DNA of 64,000 nt. Source: Erwinia sp. OLFS4. Lineage in GTDB: Bacteria; Pseudomonadota; Gammaproteobacteria; Enterobacterales; Enterobacteriaceae. The stretch lies in NCBI RefSeq assembly GCF_002752165.1, contig NZ_MOMB01000046.1, positions 62,001 to 126,000 of the forward strand, given 5' to 3'. Below, in pieces: positions 1 through 9,700 of the stretch. The stretch's first letter is position 1, and each line of letters opens with the position of its first letter. The notes under the pieces are model-generated. The model was not told the DNA's origin. It saw only the letters and a list, made by a program, of their open reading frames with translations, and did no database searches. A program made the translations under genes and the position numbers.

Positions 1-828
1 ACCAAAGCGCGGAATCGCGGCGCTAAACACCAGCCGCATCATAATAAAGCCAAGACTGAACAACGTCAGAGAAAACGCGGCACCCTGCCACTGGTGACTG
101 GAAAAATAAAGCGTAATAAAAGTGGCAATAGTACCAAAGCCAACCGTTCCCAGGCCCAGGCAAAAACCAAAGAGCCAGATACGGGAAAAAACCCGGCTAA
201 AGGGGATACGTTCACCGACGGTGACATTAACATCCTGCCGTTGTGAAGCCAGCCAGAACCCCACCATCGCCATTAGCATAATCAGTATTGCAAAGCCGGC
301 AATATTGAATGCCTGATTCAGCAGCACGCCGAGCGGCGCACCAATTGCCATCGCCAGATAGGTTGCCACACCATTCCATGAAATAACGCGGGCGCTCTGC
401 GTGGTCCCCACGCGGTTAATTCCCCACAGCATTGATGAAGTGGCGGTCAGGCTTTCGCCAAAACCGAGCAGTACCCGGCCCAGCGCCAGTAACAGCAGGC
501 TGACCAGCGGCCGCGCGGCAAACAGCATTGCCAGCAGCGTAAGTAAGCCGCTGGCCCCGCACAATAACAGGCCAACGCACACCACTTTTTTCGGACCGAG
601 TAAATCGGAATAACGCCCGGCCTGCGGACGACTTATCAGCGTAGAAAAATATTGTAAGCTGATAATCAGGCCGGCAATAAAAGAGCTGTATCCCAGGGTG
701 TGATGAACGTATCCAGGCAGCACAGCCAGCGGCAGGCCAATCGACAAATAACAGAAGAAGGTAAAGATAACCACAGAAAAAATGCGCTTGTTAAGCTGTG
801 CGCTGCTCAGCGCCGGGGTGACGGTCAT
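1..828 (-). CDS. MFS transporter, YhhS/YfcJ family (3' end outside window)
   Basis: Only the first 276 codons are inside the window; the C-terminal half lies beyond base 1. The protein is hydrophobic, with repeated membrane segments, and opens with a region typical of the YhhS/YfcJ branch of the major facilitator superfamily (reads GLPLAVLPGYVH, then SRPQAGRYSDLLGPKK, the loop 2-3 motif). A second family mark is VISWNGVATYLAMAIGAPLG. It should be an inner-membrane proton-driven efflux carrier; the substrate cannot be told. The start is the ATG at 828, just before the conserved first helix. It lies on the same strand downstream of dusC, 111 bases away, so co-transcription is possible. YhhS and YfcJ could not be separated by eye. 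Confidence 0.8.
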   Translation of the reverse strand, partial: MTVTPALSSAQLNKRIFSVVIFTFFCYLSIGLPLAVLPGYVHHTLGYSSFIAGLIISLQYFSTLISRPQAGRYSDLLGPKKVVCVGLLLCGASGLLTLLAMLFAARPLVSLLLLALGRVLLGFGESLTATSSMLWGINRVGTTQSARVISWNGVATYLAMAIGAPLGVLLNQAFNIAGFAILIMLMAMVGFWLASQRQDVNVTVGERIPFSRVFSRIWLFGFCLGLGTVGFGTIATFITLYFSSHQWQGAAFSLTLFSLGFIMMRLVFSAAIPRFG

Positions 829-939
829 AGTGAAACCAACAGGAAGGCTGTTATTTTTTCCCCATCTTACACCCCCGCCGCACAGAGATCTCGTGCACAA
901 TCACTAAAACTATTCTCAATTAGCTGTGCAGACGCTAAC

Positions 940-1905
940 TCAGACAACCGGCTGACGACTAATCTGGCGGGCGTACTCTTTTTCAATGGCAACGGCAATG
1001 GCAGCGGAGTGAGTCATAACGCGAATCAGCATAAACAGATCGCTGGCTTCAGAATAAACCTTTCGCAGATAGCCCAGCCACTGTTTGATGCGGGCGACGT
1101 GGTACATACCGGTGTCGCCCTGCTTCTCCAGCTGAACGTAACGATGCAGCAGTTGTAAAACTTCCGGCCAGGGCATCGGTAGCGCATTTTGCTTAATCAC
1201 ATTGCTGAGGTTAGGCAGGTTGAGCGCGCCGCGACCCACCATAACATCATGGCATCCGCTGATTGCCATACAACGGTGGGCGCTTTGCCAGTCAACGATT
1301 TCACCGTTAGCAATGACCGGTATTGTCAGACGCCGACGGATTTCACCGATGGCAGCCCAGTTAATCCGCTCGGCTTTATAGCCGTCTTCTTTCGTCCGGC
1401 CATGCACCACCAGCTCGCTGGCACCCGCCTGCTGTACCGCATCAGCGATGTCAAAGCGTCTGTCGTCAGAATCCCATCCCAACCGTACCTTCACGGTAAC
1501 CGGCAAATGCGACGGTACGGCGGCGCGTATCGCCTGTGTCGCACGATAAATCAGCTCAGGATCTTTCAGCAGGCTTGCCCCACCACCACTGCCATTAACC
1601 GTCTTTGATGGACAGCCGCAGTTGAGGTCCACTCCCCAGGAACCGAGTTCCACCGCTCTGGCAGCATTTTCCGCCAGCCACTGCGGATATTGTCCCAGGA
1701 GCTGGACACGTACCGGGGTACCTGAAGGCGTACGGCTAGCCCGGTATAATTCAGGACACAGGCGATAAAACAGTTTTACCGGTAGCCGCTGGTCAACCAC
1801 GCGCAAAAACTCACTGATACAAAGATCATAGTCATTGACGCTGGTTAATAATTCACGTAACAGTGAATCCAGCACCCCTTCCATCGGCGCCAGCAAAACG
1901 CGCAT
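940..1905 (-). CDS. dusC: tRNA-dihydrouridine(16) synthase DusC
   Basis: An FMN- and NADPH-dependent enzyme that reduces uridine 16 in the tRNA D-loop. The 321-residue protein matches E. coli DusC (YohI) almost end to end: it starts [15 protein letters not shown] and has [13 protein letters not shown] at about 93-105, where Cys98 is the catalytic acid of the family. [10 protein letters not shown] and PVIANGEI are the expected FMN and tRNA contacts. The length equals the family norm (about 315). It ends 15 bases from the rhlE stop, on the same strand. In E. coli dusC is far from rhlE, so this neighbourhood is rearranged. Confidence 0.95.
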   Translation of the reverse strand: MRVLLAPMEGVLDSLLRELLTSVNDYDLCISEFLRVVDQRLPVKLFYRLCPELYRASRTPSGTPVRVQLLGQYPQWLAENAARAVELGSWGVDLNCGCPSKTVNGSGGGASLLKDPELIYRATQAIRAAVPSHLPVTVKVRLGWDSDDRRFDIADAVQQAGASELVVHGRTKEDGYKAERINWAAIGEIRRRLTIPVIANGEIVDWQSAHRCMAISGCHDVMVGRGALNLPNLSNVIKQNALPMPWPEVLQLLHRYVQLEKQGDTGMYHVARIKQWLGYLRKVYSEASDLFMLIRVMTHSAAIAVAIEKEYARQISRQPVV

Positions 1906-1920
1906 CGTCAGCAGCTCGTA

Positions 1921-3309
1921 TCAGGACTGACCGGCAGGTTTACGCCGCGGCGGACGTGAACGTCGTGGCTGGCCATTACCCGGTGCGGCCCTCTCAGTTT
2001 GTGGACGTCCCCCCTGACGATCCCCACGTGGCCGGTCGTTTCTGGCAGAATTACCGTCACGGCTGCCCCGGCGTTCACCGCCCTGACTAGCCCGACGTTC
2101 ACCCCCCTGAGCCGCCCCTCGTCCGCCGCGCCCCTGGCGACCGTTAACAATAGGCTCGGCTTTAATGCTGGGATCGGGTTCAAACCCTGGCTCAGCAAGG
2201 CGCGGAATTTCACGTTTCAGCAGCCGTTCGATATCACGCAACAGCTTATGCTCATCAACACAAACCAGCGACAGCGCTTCACCGGTGGCCGCAGCACGAC
2301 CGGTACGGCCAATACGGTGGACATAATCTTCCGGCACGTTTGGCAACTCATAGTTAACCACGTGCGGCAGTTCTTCAATATCAAGACCACGGGCGGCAAT
2401 GTCGGTGGCAACCAGCACACGTATAGTATTGGCTTTAAAATCTGCCAGCGCCCGGGTACGGGCGCCCTGGCTCTTATTGCCATGAATGGCTGCCGCAGTG
2501 ATACCATCCTTATTTAACTGTTCAGCCAGATGGTTAGCGCCATGTTTCGTGCGGGTAAAAACCAGCACCTGGCGCCAGTTATCACGACCAATCAGCAGCG
2601 AAAGCAACTCACGTTTGCGTTTTTTATCAACAAAATGCACGTGCTGCGTCACCTGCTCCGAAGCGGTGTTACGACGCGCAACTTCAACCTGTGCCGGGTT
2701 GTGCAGCAGTTTTTCAGCCAGCGCTTTGATGTCATCAGAGAAGGTTGCGGAAAACAGCAGGTTCTGGCGTTTAGCCGGCAGTTTTGCCAGCACCCGGCGG
2801 ATGTCGTGAATAAAGCCCATATCCAGCATGCGGTCGGCTTCATCCAGTACCAGGACTTCAATCTGCGACAGGTCAACCGCGTTCTGGTGTTCCAGATCCA
2901 GCAACCGTCCGGGCGTGGCAATCAGAATATCGACCCCGCCCCGCAGCTTCATCATCTGCGGATTGATGCTGACGCCACCAAAAACCACCAGTGAGCGCAG
3001 CGATAAATATTTGCTGTACTCGCGCACATTTTCCCCCACCTGGGCCGCCAGTTCACGGGTGGGTGTCAGAATCAAGGCCCGTACCGGCCGACGGCCTTTT
3101 GCCATGTCGCCGCTGGCACGCAGTTTCTGCAACAACGGCAGGGTAAATCCGGCGGTCTTACCGGTACCGGTCTGGGCGCTGGCCATTAAATCACGGCCGG
3201 AAAGGACCACAGGAATAGCCTGACGCTGGATCGGCGTAGGTTCACGATAACCTTGCTCTTCCACCGCACGCAGAATATCGGCACTCAGGCCGAGAGAATC
3301 AAATGACAT
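1921..3309 (-). CDS. rhlE: ATP-dependent RNA helicase RhlE (DEAD-box)
   Basis: A cytoplasmic DEAD-box RNA helicase involved in ribosome maturation and RNA turnover. The start at 3309 gives [20 protein letters not shown], the E. coli RhlE start; an in-frame ATG at 3414 would add 35 residues without family support. Visible in order: Q motif, Walker A AQTGTGKT (45-52), PTRELA, DEAD (156-159), SAT (187-189) and HRIGRTGR near 340. The last 75 residues are a basic Gly-Arg-Ser-rich tail that probably binds RNA. Length is 462. A GGAG lies about 14 bases before the ATG. The E. coli neighbours cecR-ybhGFSR are missing, and ybhQ follows directly. Confidence 0.95.
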   Translation of the reverse strand: MSFDSLGLSADILRAVEEQGYREPTPIQRQAIPVVLSGRDLMASAQTGTGKTAGFTLPLLQKLRASGDMAKGRRPVRALILTPTRELAAQVGENVREYSKYLSLRSLVVFGGVSINPQMMKLRGGVDILIATPGRLLDLEHQNAVDLSQIEVLVLDEADRMLDMGFIHDIRRVLAKLPAKRQNLLFSATFSDDIKALAEKLLHNPAQVEVARRNTASEQVTQHVHFVDKKRKRELLSLLIGRDNWRQVLVFTRTKHGANHLAEQLNKDGITAAAIHGNKSQGARTRALADFKANTIRVLVATDIAARGLDIEELPHVVNYELPNVPEDYVHRIGRTGRAAATGEALSLVCVDEHKLLRDIERLLKREIPRLAEPGFEPDPSIKAEPIVNGRQGRGGRGAAQGGERRASQGGERRGSRDGNSARNDRPRGDRQGGRPQTERAAPGNGQPRRSRPPRRKPAGQS

Positions 3310-3534
3310 AAAGTTGACTGACTCCGGATCCGCCCTGTCTGCAAATGGCAGCGTAGTTTTCAGGGGGAACTGTGATCGCCAGGAAACCATATCCTGACGC
3401 TTGAATAGATGCACAAACCACAGTGCGCTCGTTGCGCAGTGTAACAGATTGCGCGTAATACGGGGGATTTATTTCTCCACCACCAGGCTCACCCGATGAC
3501 GTTGATTAAATGCCATCGGGGCAACCTGTGCACT

Positions 3535-3924
3535 TTAGCGGTGACGCCGCGGCTGCCGCGAAGGGTCTTTGGCCAGCAGCGAAAGCAGCGCAGGTCCGGC
3601 CAGCACCACAAAGCCCAGGCAGGCTAACAGCAGGTTGTTGTGCACAATGTGCGAAACCAGATATAACGCCAGCATCGCCGCGCCAAAATAATAGGTAGTG
3701 GTGAAATCTTCAAAGAAATCGCCGGAACGACGTAAAGAGGCCACACGTTGCGTCAGTAACATCGCACAGAACATCAGCGCATACAGCCCTAACAACACGC
3801 TGCTGACCTGCACCAGCGTCTGATGCCGCCATCCCCATACCAGCGCAGCGATTAGCGCCAGATGTAGCACGATATGCAGGCAGGTTTGTCCAGTAACTAT
3901 CTGAACCCGGTTAAACCATCTCAT
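3535..3924 (-). CDS. ybhQ: YbhQ inner-membrane protein
   Basis: A 129-residue membrane protein of unknown function with about four hydrophobic segments. It resembles E. coli YbhQ: a basic start (MRWFNRVQIVTGQ), the central TTTYYFGAAML and the C-terminal GPALLSLLAKD followed by a basic tail. I chose the start at 3924 by this alignment; an upstream ATG at 3987 would add 21 residues that do not look like the family. It is transcribed away from ybhP, as in E. coli. No function can be read from the sequence. Confidence 0.85.
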   Translation of the reverse strand: MRWFNRVQIVTGQTCLHIVLHLALIAALVWGWRHQTLVQVSSVLLGLYALMFCAMLLTQRVASLRRSGDFFEDFTTTYYFGAAMLALYLVSHIVHNNLLLACLGFVVLAGPALLSLLAKDPSRQPRRHR

Positions 3925-4109
3925 TAAACTCGATTCTCCTGGCAGCCCCAACAAAGAGCGCCCAAGTGGTTTACGACTGTGTCGCAATCAACATCCTCAG
4001 ACTAACGTAATTTTCGGAAAAAGCCGCAAATAGCCAGAGACTACGGCGCGCTTTTGTGACTGAGACTACACTTTACTTTTCATGTGCGGAAAAGGAGTGC
4101 GCGTTCAGT

Positions 4110-4871
4110 ATGCCACAAAACGATGCAAAGTTTTCATTTAAAGTCCTGACGATTAACACCCATAAAGGCTTCACCAGTTTCAACCGTCGTTTTATACTGC
4201 CCGAATTACGTGATGCCGTACGCGCCACCTCCGCCGATATTGTCTTTCTGCAGGAAGTAATGGGTAGCCATAGCCTTCATGCCCTGCGTATCGCCAACTG
4301 GCCAAGCCAGTCCCACTACGAATTTCTCGCCGATACCATGTGGCAGGATTTTGCTTATGGCCGTAATGCCGTTTACCCACAAGGCGACCACGGTAATGCA
4401 GTGCTCTCGCGCTTTCCGATTACCCACTGGCAAAATAACGACATCTCGCTAGCCGACAGTGAAAAAAGAGGCATTTTACACTGCACAATCCAGCTTCCTG
4501 AGCGTCAACCGCAGCTGCACGTGATTTGTGTCCATCTTGGTCTGCGCGACAGGCACCGCCGGGCGCAACTGAGCATAATGAGCGACTTCATTAACCGCTT
4601 GCCGCCACAGGCACCACTGGTGGTTGCCGGTGATTTTAATGACTGGCAGGGGCGGGCAAATAGCATTCTGAAAAAAAACGCGGGGCTTGATGAGGTATTC
4701 AGCCGTCGCCAGGGTCGTCCGGCGCGCACCTTTCCGGCACGATTTCCACTGCTGCGTCTCGATCGTATCTATGTACGCAATGCCGGCATCAGCCATCCCT
4801 ACACGCTACCGGCTCACCCCTGGTCACACCTTTCCGATCATGCGCCGCTGGCTGTGGAGATTACCCTGTGA
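4110..4871 (+). CDS. ybhP: YbhP, endonuclease/exonuclease/phosphatase family protein
   Basis: A 253-residue member of the metal-dependent EEP fold family. Catalytic marks are visible: LQEVMG (metal-binding Glu), the central [18 protein letters not shown] and the C-terminal LSDHAPL with the catalytic Asp-His pair. The start at 4110 ([14 protein letters not shown]) fits E. coli YbhP and has AAAGGAG 12 bases upstream; an upstream ATG at 4056 is unsupported. The stop overlaps the clsB start by four bases (GTGA), so ybhP, clsB and ybhN form a translationally coupled operon. A phospholipid-related substrate is only a guess from the linkage to clsB. Confidence 0.9.
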   Translation: MPQNDAKFSFKVLTINTHKGFTSFNRRFILPELRDAVRATSADIVFLQEVMGSHSLHALRIANWPSQSHYEFLADTMWQDFAYGRNAVYPQGDHGNAVLSRFPITHWQNNDISLADSEKRGILHCTIQLPERQPQLHVICVHLGLRDRHRRAQLSIMSDFINRLPPQAPLVVAGDFNDWQGRANSILKKNAGLDEVFSRRQGRPARTFPARFPLLRLDRIYVRNAGISHPYTLPAHPWSHLSDHAPLAVEITL

Positions 4872-6102
4872 ACATGCCATGGCGACAAGGGAATCAGATC
4901 CGGCTGCTGGAAAATGGCGAGCAGTTTTTCCCCCAGGTTTTTGCGGCCATCCGACGCGCACGCGAACGGGTGCTGATTGAAACCTTTATTTTGTTTAATG
5001 ATAAAGTCGGCAAGGCGTTGCACAAGGTGTTACTGGCCGCCGCACAGCGGGGCGTCAGGGTTACCCTGATGGTGGATGGTTACGGTAGCGCCGGTTTGCC
5101 TGACGACTTCGTCAGCACGCTGACGGCCAGTGGCGTGCGTTTTCTTTACTATGATCCGCGGCCGCTTTTTATGGGAGTACGGACTAACCTTTTTCGCCGT
5201 CTGCACCGCAAAGTCGTGGTCTGTGATAACGATATTGCTTTTGTCGGCGGTATTAACTTCTCCTATGAACATTTAAGTGAGTTCGGCACCCAAGCCAAAC
5301 AGGATTACGCCGTCAAAGTGAAAGGTCCGATTGTCGACGATATTGCCGGCTATACCGAAGCGGCCATGAATAATCCCCCACCCGCTGGCCGCCGCTGGGG
5401 CCGCCTCAGGATACCCAGCGACAAGCCGGCGATGCTCAGGCGCGTTTTGTCTGGCGTGATAATCATCAGCACCGGGATGATATTGAACAAGGCTATATGG
5501 AGATGCTGCGCAGTGCGCGCCGGGATGTCATTATTGCTAACGCCTACTTTTTCCCCGGCTATCACCTGCTACGGGAAATGCGCCAGGCGGCGCAACGCGG
5601 CGTCCGCGTACGACTGATTGTTCAGGGCAAGCCCGACATGGCGATTGTGAAGGTCGGGGCCGGGCTACTGTATAATTACCTGGTCAGCGCCGGCGTTGAA
5701 GTGTATGAATATCACCGCCGGCCTCTGCATGCCAAAATTGCCGTGCAGGATGAAAACTGGTCAACCGTGGGTTCAAGTAATCTCGACCCGTTAAGCCTGT
5801 CACTTAATCTGGAAGCCAATCTGTTTATTTACGATCGCGCATTTAATCAACTGCTACGCGAAAATCTCAACCGCCTGCTGCAAGCAGACTGCCAGCGGGT
5901 CGATGAACGTCAGCTGCCGGCACGCAGCGGCTGGCAACTGTGCAAAAACGTGGTGGTTTTCCATTTTCTACGCCATTTCCCTGCCATTGCCGGCTGGTTA
6001 CCGGCACATACGCCCCGACTGGCTGAAGTTGCCCCCCCGGAACAATCACAGATAGAAACCCAGGATCGGGTTGACACCGATAATCCGGGAGTTAAATCCT
6101 GA
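4868..6102 (+). pseudogene. clsB: clsB cardiolipin synthase B, interrupted by a frameshift
   Basis: ClsB is a phospholipase-D-type enzyme that makes cardiolipin in the inner membrane. The GTG at 4868 opens a frame carrying the first HKD motif (HRKVVVCD, His at about 113), which then runs to an early stop at 5615-5617. The rest of the protein, from about 5400 to the stop at 6100-6102, is in the -1 frame and holds the second HKD motif (HAKIAVQD) and LDPLSLSLNLEAN. The switch falls at the run of four G at 5397-5400: one extra G would give RRWGPPQDTQRQ and a 411-residue protein, close to E. coli ClsB (413). As read, only a fragment with one HKD motif is made. A true mutation or a base missed in a G run would look the same. 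Confidence 0.88.
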
Positions 6103-7055
6103 TGGGCCGGCTACGCTGGAAGCTGATAAAAAAAGGTCTCACCGCCCTGTTTTTTATTGCCGTTATCCTGCTGCTGGTGCTCTATGCCCGCAAGGTGAAC
6201 TGGCCGGAAGTCTGTCAGGTCATCGTCGGTTATAACCGCTTTGCCATTCTCGGTTCGCTGGCGCTGGTGACCATCAGCTATCTGACCTACGGCCTGTATG
6301 ATCTGATTGGTCAGGCATACTGCGGCCATAAGCTGCAAAAACGCCAGGTCATGCTGGTTTCCTTCATCTGCTACGCCTTTAATCTGACACTCAGTACCTG
6401 GGTGGGAGGCATTGCTATGCGTTACCGGCTGTATTCCCGCCTCGGACTGCAAACCAATACCATTACCCGCATTTTCAGCCTTAGCCTTACGACTAACTGG
6501 CTGGGCTATATACTGGTTGCCGGCATGGTGTACGCTTCCGGACTGACACCGGTGCCTGCCGGCTGGTTTATCGGCGAAAGAACCTTACAGACAACCGGTT
6601 TCGTACTGCTGATTTTTGCCATGATCTATCTGGCGTTGTGCGCCTGCTCTGGCCGACGCGAATGGACAATAAAAGGCCACAGCCTGATGTTGCCCTCACT
6701 AAAAATGGCGCTGATCCAGTTCGTCGTTTCCAGCGCAAACTGGATGGTGATGGGGACAATTATCTGGCTGCTGATGGCACAACAGATTGCCTGGCCGGCA
6801 GTATTTGGCATACTGCTCATCAGCAGTATTGCCGGGGTTATCATCCATATTCCGGCAGGTGTCGGGGTGCTTGAAACGGTATTTCTGGCGCTGTTGTCCG
6901 GGGAAAACATCAGTCACAGCAGCGTGCTGGCGGCGTTGATCGCTTACCGGGTACTCTATTTTATCCTGCCGTTATTGCTGGCGCTGGTGCTTTACCTGTG
7001 GCTGGAAGTCCGGGCGAAACGGTTACGGGCACGTAACCTGCAGCAACAGACCTGA
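6102..7055 (+). CDS. ybhN: YbhN, UPF0104 family inner-membrane protein
   Basis: A 317-residue polytopic membrane protein with about eight hydrophobic segments and a basic C-terminus. It belongs to the lysylphosphatidylglycerol-synthetase-TM/UPF0104 (YbhN) family. The ATG overlaps the last base of the clsB stop (TGATG), which indicates translational coupling. Family marks are LSTWVGGIAMRYRLYSRLGL and HIPAGVGVLETVFL. The steady partnership with clsB suggests a role in phospholipid handling; that is inference. A hairpin terminator follows at 7081-7122. Confidence 0.88.
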   Translation: MGRLRWKLIKKGLTALFFIAVILLLVLYARKVNWPEVCQVIVGYNRFAILGSLALVTISYLTYGLYDLIGQAYCGHKLQKRQVMLVSFICYAFNLTLSTWVGGIAMRYRLYSRLGLQTNTITRIFSLSLTTNWLGYILVAGMVYASGLTPVPAGWFIGERTLQTTGFVLLIFAMIYLALCACSGRREWTIKGHSLMLPSLKMALIQFVVSSANWMVMGTIIWLLMAQQIAWPAVFGILLISSIAGVIIHIPAGVGVLETVFLALLSGENISHSSVLAALIAYRVLYFILPLLLALVLYLWLEVRAKRLRARNLQQQT

Positions 7056-7080
7056 ACAACAGCACGCCCGCAATACCATA

Positions 7081-7122
7081 AAAAAAATCCCGGACTGCCA
7101 CAACGGCAGAACGGGACTTTTT
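7081..7122. terminator. Bidirectional terminator between ybhN and ybhL
   Basis: A hairpin with outer arms TCCCG/CGGGA and inner arms CTGCC/GGCAG, flanked by seven A on the left and five T on the right. It can end both the rightward ybhPON transcript and the leftward ybhL transcript. Confidence 0.8.
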
Positions 7123-7137
7123 GAGGGTAACCTTGTG

Positions 7138-7848
7138 CTAGCGGCGATCGCCAAGAATACGCAGCAGCATTAAAAACAGATTGATAAAATCAAGATAGAG
7201 CGTCAGTGCGCCCATGATGGAATAGCGGCGCAAATTCTCACTGTCACGGCTGTCAATATTTTCACCGATATTTTTCAGACGCTGGGTGTCATAGGCCGTC
7301 AGACCAACAAACAGCAGAACGCCAATATAGGTGATTGCCATAGTCAGTCCGCTGCTTTTCAGCCAGATATTGACCACCGAAGCCAGAACAATACCAATAA
7401 GCCCCATGAACAGCATACTACCAAAGCGGCTTAAATCACGCCGGGTAAGGTAGCCCCACAGACTCATGGCGCCAAAAGTACCGGCAGTGACCACAAAGGT
7501 GCTGACGATGGACACACCGGTGTAGATGACAAATATGCTGGATATTGTCAGGCCGGTTAGCGCCGAATAGAGCATAAACAAAGTGGTAGCCAGCGCACCG
7601 CTCAGACGCTGTACCATGCCTGACAACACGAAAACCAGCGCCAGCTGGGCGATAATCAGGCCAAAAAAGGTAATCTGGCTGGAAAAAACCAGCGCCTGAA
7701 CCTTACTGTTATGGGCGGCAAACCAGGCAACAGCCGCGGTCAGCAACAGGCCGCTACACATCCAGCCATAGACCTGCGCCATGTAAGTCTGTATTCCGCT
7801 GCCGGTCTGACGTAACAGCTCGTTGTCCGATCGAGAAAACCGATCCAT
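7138..7848 (-). CDS. ybhL: YbhL, Bax inhibitor-1 family membrane protein
   Basis: A 236-residue integral membrane protein with about seven transmembrane segments, matching E. coli YbhL of the BI-1/YccA family. The start MDRFSRSDNELLRQTGSGIQ is a short polar N-terminus before the first helix. Family marks are the Asp in LFVGLTAYDTQRLKNIGENI and the C-terminal ALTLYLDFINLFLMLLRILG. The role in bacteria is unclear; relatives act as pH-sensitive calcium leaks. It is a single gene that runs convergently into ybhN. E. coli ybhM is not here. Confidence 0.93.
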   Translation of the reverse strand: MDRFSRSDNELLRQTGSGIQTYMAQVYGWMCSGLLLTAAVAWFAAHNSKVQALVFSSQITFFGLIIAQLALVFVLSGMVQRLSGALATTLFMLYSALTGLTISSIFVIYTGVSIVSTFVVTAGTFGAMSLWGYLTRRDLSRFGSMLFMGLIGIVLASVVNIWLKSSGLTMAITYIGVLLFVGLTAYDTQRLKNIGENIDSRDSENLRRYSIMGALTLYLDFINLFLMLLRILGDRR

Positions 7849-8523
7849 GACAGTCCCCTTGTTGTAGTGAACGTAACAATGTTAACGCCGGGATGACCCC
7901 GTGATTTTTACTCAGTCTGGCACATTTTCTACCTGACTGACCAGAGGGAGTCGCATCTTTATCAGTAAAAATAAGATTAGTTTAACTATCACATAATTTC
8001 GCTGCGGCACTGGCGATAAAGTATTCAATTTTTCTGCCAGAGCAGGTAAAGCCAACCAGCGTCCGACGAATGGCTTTTCTGCGCAGATTAGCCAGCCTGC
8101 GGATGCTGTTCTCGCGGAGCCGGCGCTGATAACCTGGCGCAAAATCACCATCGGCAACCGTAACAAATCATGGTATCCCGGCGCTGTGGCACCAGTAAGC
8201 AGGGTAATAACCACCGCCACGCGGCAGCCTGATAATGTCCTGATGATGACGCTGAGCATGCTGTTGTTCAGCGCGGTGCCGGGTATCCTGTTCAGTCACC
8301 CGGTCTGGTGACCACTGGGGAGCGAACGTAGCGCCCTCATCCCCTGATTACCCGAAGCGTTTTCTGGTCTCCCTTTCCCCGGTAACACCGGACTCATGTT
8401 CACCAATTACCACTCTGCCACTGATTACTGTATGGACAGCGACATACCGTATCTTGTTGAAGAAAACATCTCCGGCATCCCCGCTACGATGGCCCGGATG
8501 ATAGCGTTTGCGCTGCCCGCCGG
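7849..8523. other. 675-base interval without a recognisable gene
   Basis: Upstream of ybhL and downstream of moaE. It should hold the ybhL promoter near 7860-7900. On the + strand a frame is open from 7997 to 8311 (about 104 codons, ending FSHPVW) but has no start codon near its beginning. A second + frame from the ATG at 8396 runs 49 codons into the end of moaE. A leftward frame at 7912-8259 (115 codons) is also open. None resembles a family I know. It may be a decayed gene or plain non-coding DNA. Confidence 0.4.
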
Positions 8524-8973
8524 CTACCAGCGTTGCACCGCCTGACGATCGCTGTCGCGTGCTTCCACCCAGCGTTCACCATTTTCAGTGTTTTCACGCT
8601 TCCAGAACGGCGCGCGGGTTTTCAGAACATCCATCAGAAATTCAGCGGCAGAAAATGCCGCGCTGCGGTGCGCGGCGCTGACGCCAACCAGCACAATGTC
8701 GTCGCCAGGGTAAAGCTGTCCCACGCGATGAATCAGCACTACCCGCTGCAGCGGCCAGCGCTGCCGCGCTTCCTCCACCAGTTCCACCAGCACGCGTTCG
8801 GTCATGCCTGGATAATGTTCCAGCATCAGTGCCGCCACGCGCTCACCAAGATTATGGTTACGCACTTTGCCGGTAAAGGTAACAATGGCGCCGTCTTGCG
8901 CCCCCTGATTCAGCCAGCTATATTCCTCAGCCAGCGAAAAGGACGCTTCACCAACGCGAATCCGGTTATCCAT
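8524..8973 (-). CDS. moaE: Molybdopterin synthase catalytic subunit MoaE
   Basis: The large subunit of molybdopterin synthase; with thiocarboxylated MoaD it puts two sulfurs into cyclic pyranopterin phosphate. 149 residues, as in E. coli (150). Signature segments: AIVTFTGKVRNHNLG, LEHYPGMTE, IHRVGQLYPGDDIV, HRSAAF and TRAPFWKRE, which holds an active-site lysine. The start at 8973 (MDNRIRVGEASF) lies one base after the moaD stop; an earlier ATG at 9021 would sit inside moaD. Last gene of the moa operon. Confidence 0.96.
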   Translation of the reverse strand: MDNRIRVGEASFSLAEEYSWLNQGAQDGAIVTFTGKVRNHNLGERVAALMLEHYPGMTERVLVELVEEARQRWPLQRVVLIHRVGQLYPGDDIVLVGVSAAHRSAAFSAAEFLMDVLKTRAPFWKRENTENGERWVEARDSDRQAVQRW

Positions 8974-8974
8974 C

Positions 8975-9220
8975 TCAGCCCCCGGTGACCGGCGGAAAAA
9001 ACGCCACTTCATCACCGGCATTCAGCGGATGGTCCGGCGCAACCAGCGTCTGGTTCACCGCCGCCAGCAGCTTACCCGGAGCCAGCGCCCGCGCCCAGCG
9101 TTCGTCACGAGCCGCCAGCGCGTCACGCAGCGCGGCAACGTCCTGATAATGCGTGTCCAGCGTCAGCGATGCCGTACCAAGCCGTTCGCGTACTTCGGCA
9201 AAAAACAGAACATTAATCAT
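8975..9220 (-). CDS. moaD: Molybdopterin synthase sulfur carrier subunit MoaD
   Basis: A ubiquitin-fold sulfur carrier of 81 residues ending PPVTGG. MoeB adenylates the C-terminal Gly-Gly, which is then turned into the thiocarboxylate used by MoaE. The start at 9220 overlaps the moaC stop, and the stop lies one base from the moaE start, so the three are translationally coupled. Length equals that of E. coli MoaD. Confidence 0.96.
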   Translation of the reverse strand: MINVLFFAEVRERLGTASLTLDTHYQDVAALRDALAARDERWARALAPGKLLAAVNQTLVAPDHPLNAGDEVAFFPPVTGG

Positions 9221-9698
9221 GACTGCTCACCTCAAAATCACCTGACTTACCGCCACTTTTACCCAGTAACCGTAGCCGTTCAATCACAATATCTTTCTGG
9301 ACAGCTTTACACATATCATAAATCGTCAGGGCGGCCACCGAGGCCGCAGTCAGCGCTTCCATCTCAACGCCGGTTTTACCGCTAAGACGACAGCAGGACT
9401 CAATACGTACCCGCTGGTGTTCCGGCTGCGCTTGCAGGGTTACTTCGACTTTACTCAGCATCAGCGGGTGACAGAGTGGAATAAGTTCCCAGGTGCGTTT
9501 TGCCGCCTGAATGCCGGCAATACGCGCGGTAGCAAATACATCACCTTTGTGATGTTTGCCATCAATAATCATCTGCAGCGTCGTCGGATGCATCACCACC
9601 AGCGCTTCAGCGCGCGCTTCGCGCAGGCTCTCTGCTTTTGCCGAGACATCGACCATATGCGCTTCACCGTCCTGGTTGATGTGGGTTAATTGCGCCAT
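9213..9698 (-). CDS. moaC: Cyclic pyranopterin monophosphate synthase MoaC
   Basis: Converts the MoaA product (3',8-cyclo-GTP) to cyclic pyranopterin monophosphate, the first stable Moco precursor. 161 residues. Conserved stretches: [48 protein letters not shown] and [11 protein letters not shown]. The start at 9698 ([19 protein letters not shown]) follows the family. It overlaps moaD by eight bases and is separated from moaB by two bases. Confidence 0.96.
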   Translation of the reverse strand: MAQLTHINQDGEAHMVDVSAKAESLREARAEALVVMHPTTLQMIIDGKHHKGDVFATARIAGIQAAKRTWELIPLCHPLMLSKVEVTLQAQPEHQRVRIESCCRLSGKTGVEMEALTAASVAALTIYDMCKAVQKDIVIERLRLLGKSGGKSGDFEVSSHD

Positions 9699-9700
9699 GT

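Noticed and set aside
7912-8259. Leftward 115-codon open frame upstream of ybhL
   Set aside because: It has no recognisable family, no good ribosome site, and competes with an equally open + frame; not enough to call a gene.
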